Source: Tyto alba
Lineage: Eukaryota > Chordata > Aves > Strigiformes > Tytonidae
Length of the DNA stretch: 64,000 nt
NCBI RefSeq assembly: GCF_018691265.1
Contig: NW_024881322.1
Span: forward strand, 3,410,001 to 3,474,000
Reading direction: 5' to 3'
This document shows, one piece after another, positions 14,201 through 25,500 of this stretch (the stretch's first letter is position 1; the number at the start of each line of letters is the position of its first letter). The translations under genes and the position numbers were made by a program. A model generated the notes under the pieces. The model ran no database searches and was not told the origin of the DNA. It saw only the letters and a list, made by a program, of their open reading frames with translations.

Positions 14201-17200
14201 ACCAGTATGAACAGCAGTAAAATATCTGCCTGCATTTCTCTGCCTTCTCCTTTCACTGTTGTGTTCTCCAAGACTTAGGGCAGTGCCCTGCCAGGCTCCC
14301 GGACCTCCTCTCCCGCACTTCAGCCCGCTACGACAGAGCACATACACTCCGGTACCTCGCCCCAGCCAGCTGCCGCCTTTCTCAGCAGATCCCGTAGTCA
14401 GCCTCCTGGCCTTTTTGTTTTCTCTGGATGAGGATTTTCCACCTTTAAACCTTGCAGCCCACCTGCATAAAACTGATTCTCCCACTGCAGCACTTTGATT
14501 ACCCAACTACCGGCCAGGGACAGCCCAGCCAGCAAGATTCCTGAAATCCTGTATTCTGCTACTGCTTCAGCACAAGGAGGTGATGGGTCGGGCCTTGGCA
14601 CTGCATATGTATTGTACAGTTGGGTGACTGGAGCATTAACAAGATTGTAGCTTTATGGAATTAATTGGAATTCATTTCTGTGGTTTCTCAAATCACTTGG
14701 GTCATGTATAGTCATGTTCTGTATCACACAAACAAAAAAAAAAAATTGTCAGTGTGACCTTGGTAAAGAGTGTATTTTAAATAAAACCATAGCTTTGAAT
14801 TATGGATTTAAAATGATGGATAGTCTACTGCTTTACTTAATAGATTATTCAAATAGCTAATTATGCTGTATTAAAAAGATAAGTTAAAAAACACTAAACA
14901 ACAAACATGCTTTATTTTCAGTCTGAATTTGTCCAGCTTCCAGCTATGGTATCTGGTTAGGTTTTTGCCTGCCAGCTACTGGATGTCCTCCCTCTGTGTA
15001 TATACGCACACAGCAAGCTCAAGCTACCTCCTAATAACTTTGCATAATAAAAGGTGCACTTTAGGTCTCAGGCGTGTTTCAGGGTGTTGTACCAACCAGA
15101 GAAGAACAAGATAGCTGTCTGTTAATAAAGCCTGCAAGCAGGGCGATGGCAGAAGTGATGAGGTGGCTGTAAACCCTCTCCCTAAACATGGATGATGCTG
15201 TGATGAAACCGCAGTGGAATTGTTCAGTCTTCCATTAATTACCTAAAACCAACTATGGCAGTGACAATTGTTGAAGGTGATCTTTTTCTCCAGCTGTTTT
15301 GCACTGGGCTTGGGTGTTGTATAAACATCACCTGCTGTGGTTTACATAAACACTTAGACAAGCACCATCCTTAATGAGTAGAGAACACACGCGTCTTCAG
15401 TGGAAACGTTCATATTCTCAAGTACTGTAATCACTAATATGTGTTTGTGCCATAGTAATATTTAAAGGTCTCTGGAGGAGTGGTGACCCCAGTTTACGAG
15501 TGTGCCTCGGGGGCAGCCTGTCTGGACACGCTCAGGGGCAGAATAAGCTGCTTCCTCACATAACGTGTCACCGGACACTCTTGAGTATTCAGGTGACTCG
15601 TGATTTGCACATGGGAGAATCTCAGACGATTTGGACATAGACCTCACGCTTCCCACTACGAACTCTTCTCTGAATTTCAGAAGACGTGCTCTCTGCTGCA
15701 AAGCTAGGCCTATGCGTACAGTGAGCAGGGACAGTGTTCTAAGATGGGCTCTGGAGGAAGTAAGCAATTTTTCCTCATCGCAGTATCTAAGACACGGTTG
15801 TGTTTCAGGGCTCGGAGGGGTTTTTAAATTCCCAGAGCAGATGAAACAGCTGGTGAAAGGCTACTGCACGGAAAATACATGGCTTAGGTACTTTGTGATT
15901 TCTTTTCTCAGCACAGTCTCACCAAACAGTTTACTTAGTGTCACAACGTGTTTCAAAACTGGGAAAAAAAAAAAAAAATTAAATCTGAAAGTCAGTATAT
16001 TACTGTTCACAGCATGGAGTTAATTGTCTGTATGACAGTGCGTATGTTCTAAGACAGCTTTTTGGCAGGTAAAATGTCTGTGTGTCTACAGTCAAGCCTT
16101 TCTCCATGTAAATCAAGTAAATTTGATGTAAAGACAAAAAATATGAACAAGAAAAGGAATACAGAAGATAAACAGATAAATTTTGCCTTTTCCAGTATTG
16201 GGGTAGTAACTTACGTATCTGATGATGAAATCCCATGCACTGTCATTACTCGCACCGTAGTTTCAATTGCTATTGATTTTATGTTTGTTAATTTTGGGGC
16301 GCCCAAGCTGCAAAACCAAACAGGCCTCGTGTTCAGTAACCCTGCATACAAACACAGATCATCTACAGATTTGCAGAATAATAGCTATTTTGAAAATACG
16401 GGCACTTCACCTATTCTCTCTCTGTTGCAGCAACATCGGAAGATCTGGGTATCTCAATTATGAAAACCACCTTTACTTTGCAAAATACCGGTTCGCACCC
16501 AGAGTCATTTGCCTCGATTGATCATCAGGCATGCCTACAGCACATGCCACTACCAAAGTACAAATCAAGTGTTTCTAGTTTGGGTTAGTATAAATCAGCT
16601 TTTCCATACAGCCATAAGCCACCAAAGAGCAATATATGTTGTTATTTACTTAAATACGTTTGTAGCTCAAAGGTGACACTTTGCTGATTCCAAAAAGCCA
16701 TTAGAAAATATTCCAGACATTTACTGATTTAATGCTAACTAAAAATATCTCATCCTCAGATTAGCAGTGGGATGTCAAGGGTGAGAATATTTGTCCTGGA
16801 CATCCGACAGGAATCCACGTTCCTTATGCATGACCTGGGTTCCAGAGAAAGTACAATTCCTTTGCTGCCCTCTTCAGAATAAGTTCCCTTAGCTTTCTTA
16901 GACGACTCCTTGTTGGTTTAAAAGAAGTAAGGTTTTGTTGTTGACTGAAATCTGCTGATGACCTTTCCTTTTATATGTTTACTTGTTTTACTAAAAAAAA
17001 AAAAGTCTGAATAACCTTCACATTTTAAAATAATAGGATTTGGGAGGGGGGAAGGGACAGCGATCTCAAAAACGTTGATACCTCGGGATTTGAGAACAAA
17101 ACCAGCTTAAATGGCAGAAGCTGTTAATTAGATATTGAGATGTTCAGGAATAAACCCTTTACTTAGAAACCTGCTAATACTTGTATCAGCTATTTTGCTT

Positions 17201-19380
17201 TTACTGAAACATTTACATTGAGAGACTTCACCAAATTACGCATTTTTTTCTAATCACAGTTTACTTCATTATAGTAGTCAACAGAGGTTATAATCTTGAC
17301 TGGTGTTTAAAAGCCTTATCAACCCTTCCCTTGAAAGGTTAATTTAACATACAGAAAATAGGCCACCTTCTTCTCTCTTGGTAGTTCTGTAATAAAAGGT
17401 TGATTGTTCAAGCAGCAGCATTCAATTATTTTGTTTCTGATGCTATCTACATGTAAAAAAATCTAGCTAAGCTCAGATGGTCCCTGCAGGCTTTCCAGTT
17501 ATAGTCTTCAGTGCAAAGATGCAAAATAAACCATTAGAGCCTCACAGTTAACATTCAAACTGCAAAGTATTATGTTATCAAGTTAAAGAATTAAATTTGC
17601 TTCCTGGAATATCAGTGATATAGAGAAGCTTCTGGAGTGTTTGCCCTTTTTTTAGTGAAACTCATTCTTTGAATATATTTGCCTGAGAAAAAGGTGCTAA
17701 AGAAGTCTGAGTGGAAGCCAGTGTTCAGAGAAGTTGGCCAGAAATGTAGCCATCCAGTTGTTGTTGAATTAGTCATGATACTAGACCTCTACAACAGACA
17801 TTGAAAACTTATTCTATATTAATAGATTTAATATAGTTGGAACAGAAAAAAAATATTTCCCTGGGTGTGCTTTTCTTTTTTTTTCCCCACAGGACCTGGG
17901 ATGCTCAAACGATAGATGTGCAGGCCAAAAGCAGTGAAATTTATTGCTCTGATTGTTACGGTTGAAAGAGCAACAGCACTGACCTCCAGAAGTTTAGGGA
18001 GCAAAATAAATGCAGCTTTAGCATTATGCATCAAAACTGAGACAACTGAATAACGTCCCGGAAACACAGTGAGAATATACACCCAGTGTAAAATAAATCA
18101 GCTTTCAAAGGGAAAGTAATGTGAATGACTCAAACCATTTTGACATTTGTGCTAATTTTGCTACTGGCATGAATTTTAGCCCCACATTTACTCACTTTTA
18201 CTTACTGATCTTATAGGTGGGAAACTGAAAAGAGTCTTTCAGTGGAGAAAATCGATGCTGTTACAATGGAGCCTCACGAACAGCGACGGGGGCATCTCAA
18301 AGCAGCTCTGGCATTGGAAGGAAGCTTGGCAGTCCTGAACAATCAGATAAAGCACTTTTTATTTGCAAGCCAGTTGAAGCAGGTCTCTAAACAGACCAGT
18401 GCACAGATGTGTTCTGTTCCTTTAAAATCTCAGATCTTACTTAAAAGAAAGGTATAAAATAGGAATGCAACCAATACAGAAATGCTGGTAACCCCACAAA
18501 AAATGGTGGTTTTCCCAAAAAGTATAAAGTTCCTTGTTCGTAATTGAGATGTTGTGTTAAATGGTTTGAGTGTGTGGTTTGCTAATGGTCTTTTTTTTTT
18601 TTTCTTGCAAAGAAATTATATGATCCTTATATCATACCGTGCTGAGTGGCTGGCATCGCATTCTTATGACCTGCAGTTCATGCTTGCAAAACTCTGCCAC
18701 GTTTCTTCTGCCATCTTAAATAAAGTCACCAGTGCCTATGAGTACGCGGCGGTTCCGCAGAGCCCGAGCCAAGGCAGGCATTCCAAGAAGCCCATGGAGC
18801 CTGTGTTGTGATACGCTTCCACTGTGAGCAGAGGCACAATCGTGCATGAGAACTGGTTCCTTTGGGTAATTCATGTTTCCTGTATTACTGGGAGAAACTC
18901 TGCCATCCTCTTCCTCCTCCCTCCCCAGTTGATTCAATCCCTTGCTGAAAAGTAATTCTGCCAAATCCATCCTTTGTTATCCAGTAGGAGAGTAGCAGTA
19001 AACAGTTCTGAGGACAATAGCCACCAGACATATGGAAAACACTTTATTTTGACTGAGCTGCCACATGCAAATGCTTTGCTAATGAGAATTCCTGTATGTT
19101 GAAAAAAAGCCTATAACCTGCTTGCCTGTTGTTGAAACACCATTTTTTGTGGAATGGAAGATCACTTTAGAAGCTCTTAAATGACCTGGAAATTATTATT
19201 TTTTTTTTTTAAAGGCGACACTTAAGACTAGACTGGAAAAGTACAGAAAAATGCAAGTGCGGGAACAGCTCAACACTGTCAGGTAGTAGGCCAATAATGA
19301 CCTCATACTTTCCATTTCCAGTGACTTTCATGGCTTCTAAGAAGTCTTTCTCACGAAGGAGACTCTTGGGTTGTTCAGAA
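5216..19380. other. Intergenic region between GPD1L and CMTM8
   Basis: About 14 kb with no gene I can support. Open frames are short, mostly AT-rich or made of homopolymers, lack recognisable domains and occur on both strands without preference. It contains scattered T and A runs (for example near 9230-9245 and 15964-15978) and two G+T tracts (8595-8633 and 13923-13947). The longest frames (11670-12119 and 16062-16463) look like chance. Enhancers may be present, but none can be assigned from sequence alone. Confidence 0.7.
8595..8633. repeat. G+T-rich low-complexity tract with TTTG repeats
   Basis: A run of G and T only, apart from one A at 8607, including consecutive GTTT units. It belongs to a recurring class of G+T tracts in this window. 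Confidence 0.75.
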
Positions 19381-20075
19381 GCTCCCAGCTAAGCCCCCGC
19401 TTCCAGCTCCGAGTTCCGATCCCCCCCAGCCTCTTGTCCCGTGCCCGCGGCGCTCCGCGGCGGTCCCTCTCCCGCCAGCGGGCCGCGGCCGAGCGACGGC
19501 AGCCGGCTGGGACCACGACCCTCGACAGTCGGAGCTGGACAACGACGTCAAAACAGCCGGGGCCGGACCCCCCCCCCAAACCTACGCTCACCCACGAAGC
19601 TACGGCATGGCTGCCCCTGAGGTGTTTTTTTCCACAGCGTGGCTGGCTCGGCCTAACTCCTCGGCCACGCTGGAAGCAGCCACGGTCCCCAGGCCTCCCT
19701 CTGTGTGTGTGAAAGTCCCGGAGGTCAGGATGCAGTTTCAGCGGGGCCGCTTCAGAGCGCCCTCCCCCAGCACCGGGGATCCCCCCGCCGGGGGTCCCCC
19801 CACCCCGTCCCCGGCAGCCGGTCCCTCAGCCCGTCCGTGAGGCGCCGGCCCCGCTCGCTCCCGCCCCGGGGGCAGCTACGGGTGGGCTGGGCGGGCGGCA
19901 CCCGTCCCCTCCCTACCCCACCGGGCCCGCCTCTCTCCGCCCGGGGCCCGGCGCCGAGCACACCCTCCCCTCCGGCGCTGAGGCGAGGGGCTGCGGGCGG
20001 GCGCCGGGGCCACACAAAAGCGGTGCGCGGCGGCGCCTTTCCCGCCGCCCGTGAGGCGGCAGCCGCCCTCCGCCG

Positions 20076-20090
20076 CCCCCCCCCCCCCCC
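20076..20090. repeat. Poly(C) tract in the CMTM8 5' leader
   Basis: Fifteen consecutive C residues about 40 bases upstream of the CMTM8 start codon, within the CpG island. Such runs are prone to length errors and polymorphism. Confidence 0.8.
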
Positions 20091-20132
20091 TCAGCCCTTC
20101 GCCCCGCCGTCCGAGCGCGGGGCCGGGCGGTG

Positions 20133-20315
20133 ATGGAGCTGCCGGTGCCGCCGCCTCAGGAGCAGCAGCAGCCGCCGCCGCCGCGCCCTCGCTCCCACAC
20201 GGTCACCACCACCAGCAGCTCCTTCACCGCCAACTTGTCGGCCAGCTCCAGCACCCTCGCCTACGACAGGGAGTTCCTGCGGACCCTGCCCGGGCTCCTC
20301 ATGGTGACCGAGATC
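20133..20315 (+). CDS. CMTM8: CKLF-like MARVEL transmembrane domain-containing protein 8, exon 1
   Basis: This encodes residues 1-61 of CMTM8, a four-pass membrane protein. From mammalian work, CMTM8 dampens EGFR signalling by promoting receptor internalisation. The exon has a Pro/Gln-rich head (residues 5-20), then RSHTVTTTSSSF, a Ser/Thr-rich cytoplasmic segment, and AYDREFLRTLPGLLMVTEI, which begins the MARVEL domain. The RSHTVTTT and AYDREFLRTLPG blocks match mammalian CMTM8 almost exactly. ATG at 20133 is the first in-frame ATG after an in-frame TGA at 20052-20054, and it has G at -3 and G at +4, a good initiation context. The exon ends in phase 0 at a GTGAGT donor (20316). The Pro/Gln-rich stretch makes the N-terminus about a dozen residues longer than in human. 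Confidence 0.96.
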
Positions 20316-20362
20316 GTGAGTGACCCCGGGCGGGCGGCCCTGGCAGAGCCGGGCAGCGATGA

Positions 20363-20383
20363 GGGGCGGGGGGGCGGGGGGGG
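20363..20383 (+). other. Potential G-quadruplex at the start of CMTM8 intron 1
   Basis: Three G runs of 4, 7 and 8 residues separated by single C residues. The longer runs can each split to supply four G-tracts on the coding strand. It lies about 50 bases after the exon 1 donor. Structure is inferred from pattern only. Confidence 0.5.
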
Positions 20384-20501
20384 AAGAAGCCTCGGCCCGG
20401 CAGCAGGTTTTCGCTGTGGAAGGTTCCCGCTGTGGTTTGGAGGTTGGGGGCTGTTTTTCCCCCCCTCCCCGGTTCATCACCTGAGGCGGGGGAAGGGGCG
20501 A

Positions 20502-20520
20502 GGGGGGGGGGGGGTGGGGG
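20502..20520. repeat. Poly(G) tract in CMTM8 intron 1
   Basis: Thirteen G residues, one T, then five G residues. It marks the tail of the CpG island and may also form G-quadruplex structures or cause sequencing errors. Confidence 0.75.
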
Positions 20521-22423
20521 CCACACGGCTCCTGTCCCGAGCAAAACTGTGGGACCAACGCAAAAGTTATCCCGGGCACATGCAGCCCGTAGTCTCCTGC
20601 GGTGTTTGTGGTGTCATCAGCTCTCGTGGCGGAAAAAAAAAGGAGTTTTGGCAGAGTGGGAACTGGTTTTTGGAGGCTTTTCTTTAACTATGTTGGTTGT
20701 ACACGCTTCGTGCTTTTACAGCACACCAATAAGCGTGACGTGAGAGTTAATTGGGCAACTTACTTTCACTTGTAGATCAATAAAAAACAGTTCCTTACAG
20801 TCTTAGTGATTAGATACACCTGTGAAGTGCAGGATATGAATTAGCACCTCTTGGTTTTGGTAGTGATTTTATTTTTTGCTGGTATTTTGTAAGGTGGCAA
20901 ACAAATTTATAAAATGGCCAGGCAGTATGGGGTTCAGTCACTCGCCTTGGTGGTAGGCAGTGAGCAACACGACACTGGGATCCCTCTCAGTGTGTTAAGC
21001 AATAGACACGGTTCATCTCTACTTACAAATAATATTTCTTTTAAGTCTGCTCATCTACACTATTCATAGTTAAGGAACTTAAAGAGCTGGCTGCCCCAAC
21101 TAATTACTGAGTTTCCTGCGTGATGTTTTTGCTTTGATGCTGTTGGAAGGATTCACTTATCTGTCCAGATTCATTTTCAAGGCTTGAAAACATTGTGCTT
21201 CACCAGAGCAGTGGAATGACTGTTGGTTTTGCTGACTTCGGGGTTAAACTAACCAAGCGAAGCTTCGGGGTAACGTGGAGTGTAGGAGCTCTGGCAGGAA
21301 CAGTGCTGGCGGAGCGAGGACGCGCGTTGGGCTGCCAGCCGCTGCCCGGGGAAGCGGTGGTGAGGGTGTGAAGCCAGAGCCCACTACCAGCTGGTACCTT
21401 GTATGCTGACATGGTTGGGAATTCTGGTCATCTTTACTGGGTGGGTGATAGTGGGCTTGTTTCCGTTGTTCAGCACAGGGAATGCTTCCCTGTGAGAGTT
21501 GTGGTAGATCTGTGAGTAAAGGTGTCGCAGTTTTTGAAAGGAAAGCTGCTTGCTTTTCCACTCGTTTTCAGCTACTAATCACAACAAAATTATGAACACT
21601 TCTTGTACTTTATCTGAAGAGTGATCCCACTGTAGATTTAGAGAGGTGCCCAAGGCTTTTCCCAAGCCCTGCTGGAATGTTGTATATTTAGCTTGGCTGC
21701 CAGTACTGCATCAGTTGCACTTACATTGAGCTATGTGGCCACAGGGCATGGACAGGCTCCTGCTTACTCTTTGCTGGAAGTGTGCTTTCTAGTTTGTGTT
21801 GACAGGTGGTGATACTACCTTCCTAAACAGGGTGATGATGGTTTTTAGGGGACTTTGTTTCCTATCAGCCATTCCTGAATCCTGGAATAATTATAAAATG
21901 ATTCTTCAGCCACCATTTTATGATGCTTGAGTCCCTCAATATTGGCATTTAGAACCATTGGTTTAAGTTTCATAAGTACTTGATAACACATTTACCAGCT
22001 TTAGAAAGAACCTCAATGCTACCTGACTTCGTAGGCTAGTGTAGAGTTGTGTCTGCACTACAGGCTTCCACATACGTATTTTTATTGATCAACAGTATGA
22101 AGTTGTGCAGTTCCTGACCAACTAAAAGGATGCCATGGAAGTCTGTAATGTAGATGAATTTATACTGTTTTGTGATGATGTATTTGAGAGCACAGAGGAT
22201 AATTTTAATACAAAATTGAAAACAGTAAGGAGCATACTACAGAAGTAGTGTATGCTAGATTACTGCCTTTGAAGAAATACTTGTGGTTCTTAACCCCACT
22301 TATTTTAAAGCAGGTAAAGTAGCTGTTCTGTGGAATTGAAGGAAAATAAAAGCATATTAGTGAATACCTTGATATGGTATTAACTGAAATAAAACCAGTG
22401 ATTAAAATCAAATAAGTAGGTTT

Positions 22424-22458
22424 ATATGTGTGTGTGTGTGTATATATATATACACACA
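22424..22458. repeat. Compound palindromic microsatellite (TG)n(TA)n(CA)n
   Basis: A TG run (22427-22440) is followed by TA repeats (22441-22452) and then CA repeats. The TG and CA arms are mutually complementary, so the tract is an inverted repeat with a TA centre. Confidence 0.9.
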
Positions 22459-22504
22459 GGTTTGGTGTTGGTTTTGTGTCAAACCTTTTCCAACAATTCT
22501 GCAT

Positions 22505-22547
22505 GTTGGGGTTTTTTTCTGTTGTTGTTTGTTTGTTTGTTTGTTTT
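22505..22547. repeat. G+T tract with GTTT repeats
   Basis: Almost only G and T, with one C, ending in consecutive GTTT units. It lies just downstream of the compound microsatellite. Confidence 0.75.
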
Positions 22548-25500
22548 CCTGAGATAAAATGTGCTTTGAGAACATGACTAGCTTTACACAAGATCTCTAT
22601 TTCAAAATTGGTTCTGCATGTTCAGCAGTAACAGAGTTATGTACCCTCAGTCAGTCAGTTCATACCAGTTGTGGTCATCCTTTATATATAAAAGTTGTGG
22701 CTTGCCTGCACAGATTGGCCCTTCAGCGTATTTCTGACCCTCAGTACTCAAGTCCCAGCTCACAGCATGATCCTCCTGCTGAGGAAGTGCAAACCTGCAA
22801 ACGGGACAAACTCTTATGTGTGTCGTGTTTCAGTCTCAGGAGTTTGCAGCCTGATCCTTTTCAGTCTAAGCACCAAGCTTGGAAGAACAGCAGCTGTGCT
22901 AAGAGCATACCTTTGCTTCTGCTGCCCCTGCTCTGGAGACACTTGCAAGAAGGACAGGGAAGAGGACTGATGAGCAATATCTGTTACCATTGCAGCTACT
23001 CGGCTGTCAGACTCTCCGTTCGTTTGGATAGTATGCTAAAGCTAAGCTAGGGGTGTTAAACAACAGTGCTGAATGTTCGGAGAGTTTACACTGTGGGGCT
23101 GCATAAATATTTGATTATTGCCGCTGTCAGTCAGCGATGTGCATGCAGCAAGAGGAGTACAGTCTGTGTATCCGGGCTCTGAAACAGGAGCTCTCTTCTC
23201 TGTATAAGCAGAGGGCAAATCAGTGTTATTCTTCAACCAGGGAGAATGGAAAAGCACAAAGTTACCACATAAATTAAATCTTTCAGTCCCTTAAATGAAG
23301 GATCTTGATCAGGTTTTGCTCTTACCTCCCTAGTTTGGTTGTTGTGAAGGTGAATTAACTGCTGTGTGAATTTCCACGTGCACTGGTAATCAGCCTACTT
23401 CTGCACAGAGGCTGTGGTTTAATGACACAGTAAATTCAGCTTAACGGCTCCTAGTGAGAGTTTCTTTCCAATGCTGCAAAACGCTGGACTGCTATTAACT
23501 CGGTCTGCTGTTTCCAAATTGTTCAAAATGAATTAGCTTTATAAAGACAGTTTTTATGATGGAAAAGGTATTATCTGTCCTTTACATAGCTGCTTTAAAG
23601 CCAGCATAAATGTGGGATGAGGTTGACTGTGCATATTCAGCAGTAATGGAGTCAGGTACTCAGACCTGGTTCAGCTTAATTTTGTAATGCCATTTGGTCT
23701 ATCTCTTCACACATCCAGTATGAGCGAACAGAACTGCAGCCTGAAGTGTAGGTTAAATTACCTGGCGCTGACAGATTTCCATTGCCTTCTCTGTCTGCCT
23801 CTGGGACCAGAGAGATGCAAGGTATCCTGTCACTCACTGGGAAGGAACTGGGGGCGGTTTATTTTCCGTGCAAAGAGCAAAATAGAAAATGCCACTGGAT
23901 TTTTGAGAGGCTGTTGGGAACTGGCATGAAACACAGCTTTGGTGTGTGGAAGCTTATCCAAATTATTTATATACAGAACTAATGATGCTTGCTGAACAGG
24001 GCAGGGACTTCTGACTTGGGAGACTTGGATTCACTGGCCTTAGTTGTCCTGTGACTACTGACAATGAATTTATCTGCATCTCTCTAACATCTCTGAATGA
24101 CTTCTCTGTCCACGGAATATGGATGCAAATATTTGTAAGGCACACTGAGATCTGTTGGTGAAAAAGAATATATAAGACATGAGTGGTGTTACATAGTCTT
24201 TAATTCAGATGTCAATCACAGCAGTACAAATAAATCGTATAGAAGATAGCTGATACTTATTTCTGTAGTGTAACACATACACACGCACGGAGGATTTATA
24301 GTTTCAAAAGAAACAAGTACAGCGATTTCCAGAGATGTAGTTTGAGTGTTTCTGTGCTGTATAATGATGGCCCAGAAACATTATCTATTTGTCTTCCTAG
24401 GAATTTTTATGGCCAAGATAAATGATGGTTGGTGATACCTTCTCAGAGCTTTAAATCAGCTTCTCAAGTCAGGCATTATGGATCACTTTGTAGAAGTGGA
24501 GAGTTTGGTGGTTGCTATGGATGTAGTTATAAAAATATTTACTTTCTAGCACGATGACATTGATTCCTTCAGATTGCTGCTTCACACCAGTGTGTTGCTA
24601 GATACAGTCTCTTGTAAAACTTGCCCTGCTAATTTTAAGGCTTGTGATGGCTATTTGTCCTTAACAAAAACAAATACTACATAGCTTGGAAGGGTTTGGA
24701 AGGTTGTTACACTGCTGCTGCTAGTGAGATCTTGTGATGGTGTAAATTTTAGTAAATTGTTATTATAGTTGCATTTCTTCATGCTGTTCTGCTCAGATTA
24801 TTCATTGAGTGAAATGCCCGGAATAAGATAAAGAGTTGGAAGTAGAAGACTGATAGGAGGTTATTTACATGACTGGCACCACATAAATTTATGGTTTGAA
24901 TTTACATTTCTGGACAATAAAAATAATTTTGATCAGTGTTTCGTTACTCAAATGTAAGACCTTTGAAGGCCTAATTCAGAAAAGAAATGTTGTTGAATTT
25001 GTTTATTCTGGTAGATTGGTGAACCTCAGAATGTTAAATAGATATTGAAAGTTCTGTCATATTGAAGATATTGAGGTTACCAAAACCAGAACAACTAGAT
25101 GTGTTCAAATGCTTTTCAGTAGGCTTTCCCCACCTTTTTCTTTTTTTTTTTTTTTCCTGAGCGATACATCAAAACCTTCTTCAGATATTCAGGTTGTGAA
25201 TTAAGTTAGCAATAAAATCACATAAATGTGAAGAAAAACAGAAGTAATACAGTGAAAAAGCTAAATGACAAAAATTGTACTTATTTTTTAAGCTCTCCTT
25301 GCCGTTAGCTTTTTCTTTTCGTCTTATGCCTTCTCTGACTGCGGTTCAGAATTTTGTGTATAGATCTCATGCTCCTCCTGCACCCCCAGTTCTTGGAACA
25401 GTCTGCAGAAACACAGAGGGAATTTAATAAAAACCCCTTTCCTCACCTGAGTACCAGCGATACTTTCTCTTCTATCAGGAACAGTAGAGATTTTTTCTTT

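Larger units (their letters stand above)
19380..20560 (+). promoter_or_regulatory. CMTM8: CpG island and promoter region of CMTM8
   Basis: Composition changes sharply from AT-rich to very GC- and CpG-rich at about 19380 and returns to AT-rich after about 20600. CMTM8 exon 1 sits in the downstream half. No TATA box is evident near the likely start, while GC-box-like CCCGCCCC occurs at 19860-19867 and G-rich boxes occur just inside intron 1. This suggests a broad TATA-less promoter. The exact transcription start cannot be fixed. The many long open frames here on both strands are a by-product of GC richness. Confidence 0.85.

Noticed and set aside
16062..16463. A 133-codon + strand open frame with an FSNPAY-like motif resembling receptor-tail NPxY signals
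   Set aside because: There is no transmembrane segment or recognisable domain, the sequence is AT-rich, no splice context supports it, and the motif is too short to be evidence.
18554..18811. A frame following a T run and AG (about 18590-18611) that could mimic an alternative upstream exon of CMTM8
   Set aside because: The peptide resembles nothing in the CMTM family, has no matching donor that keeps the CMTM8 frame, and lies before the CpG-island promoter.
19337..20579. Several 80-160-codon frames on both strands around CMTM8 exon 1
   Set aside because: Shadow frames of GC-rich DNA. Only the frame starting at 20133 matches a known protein.
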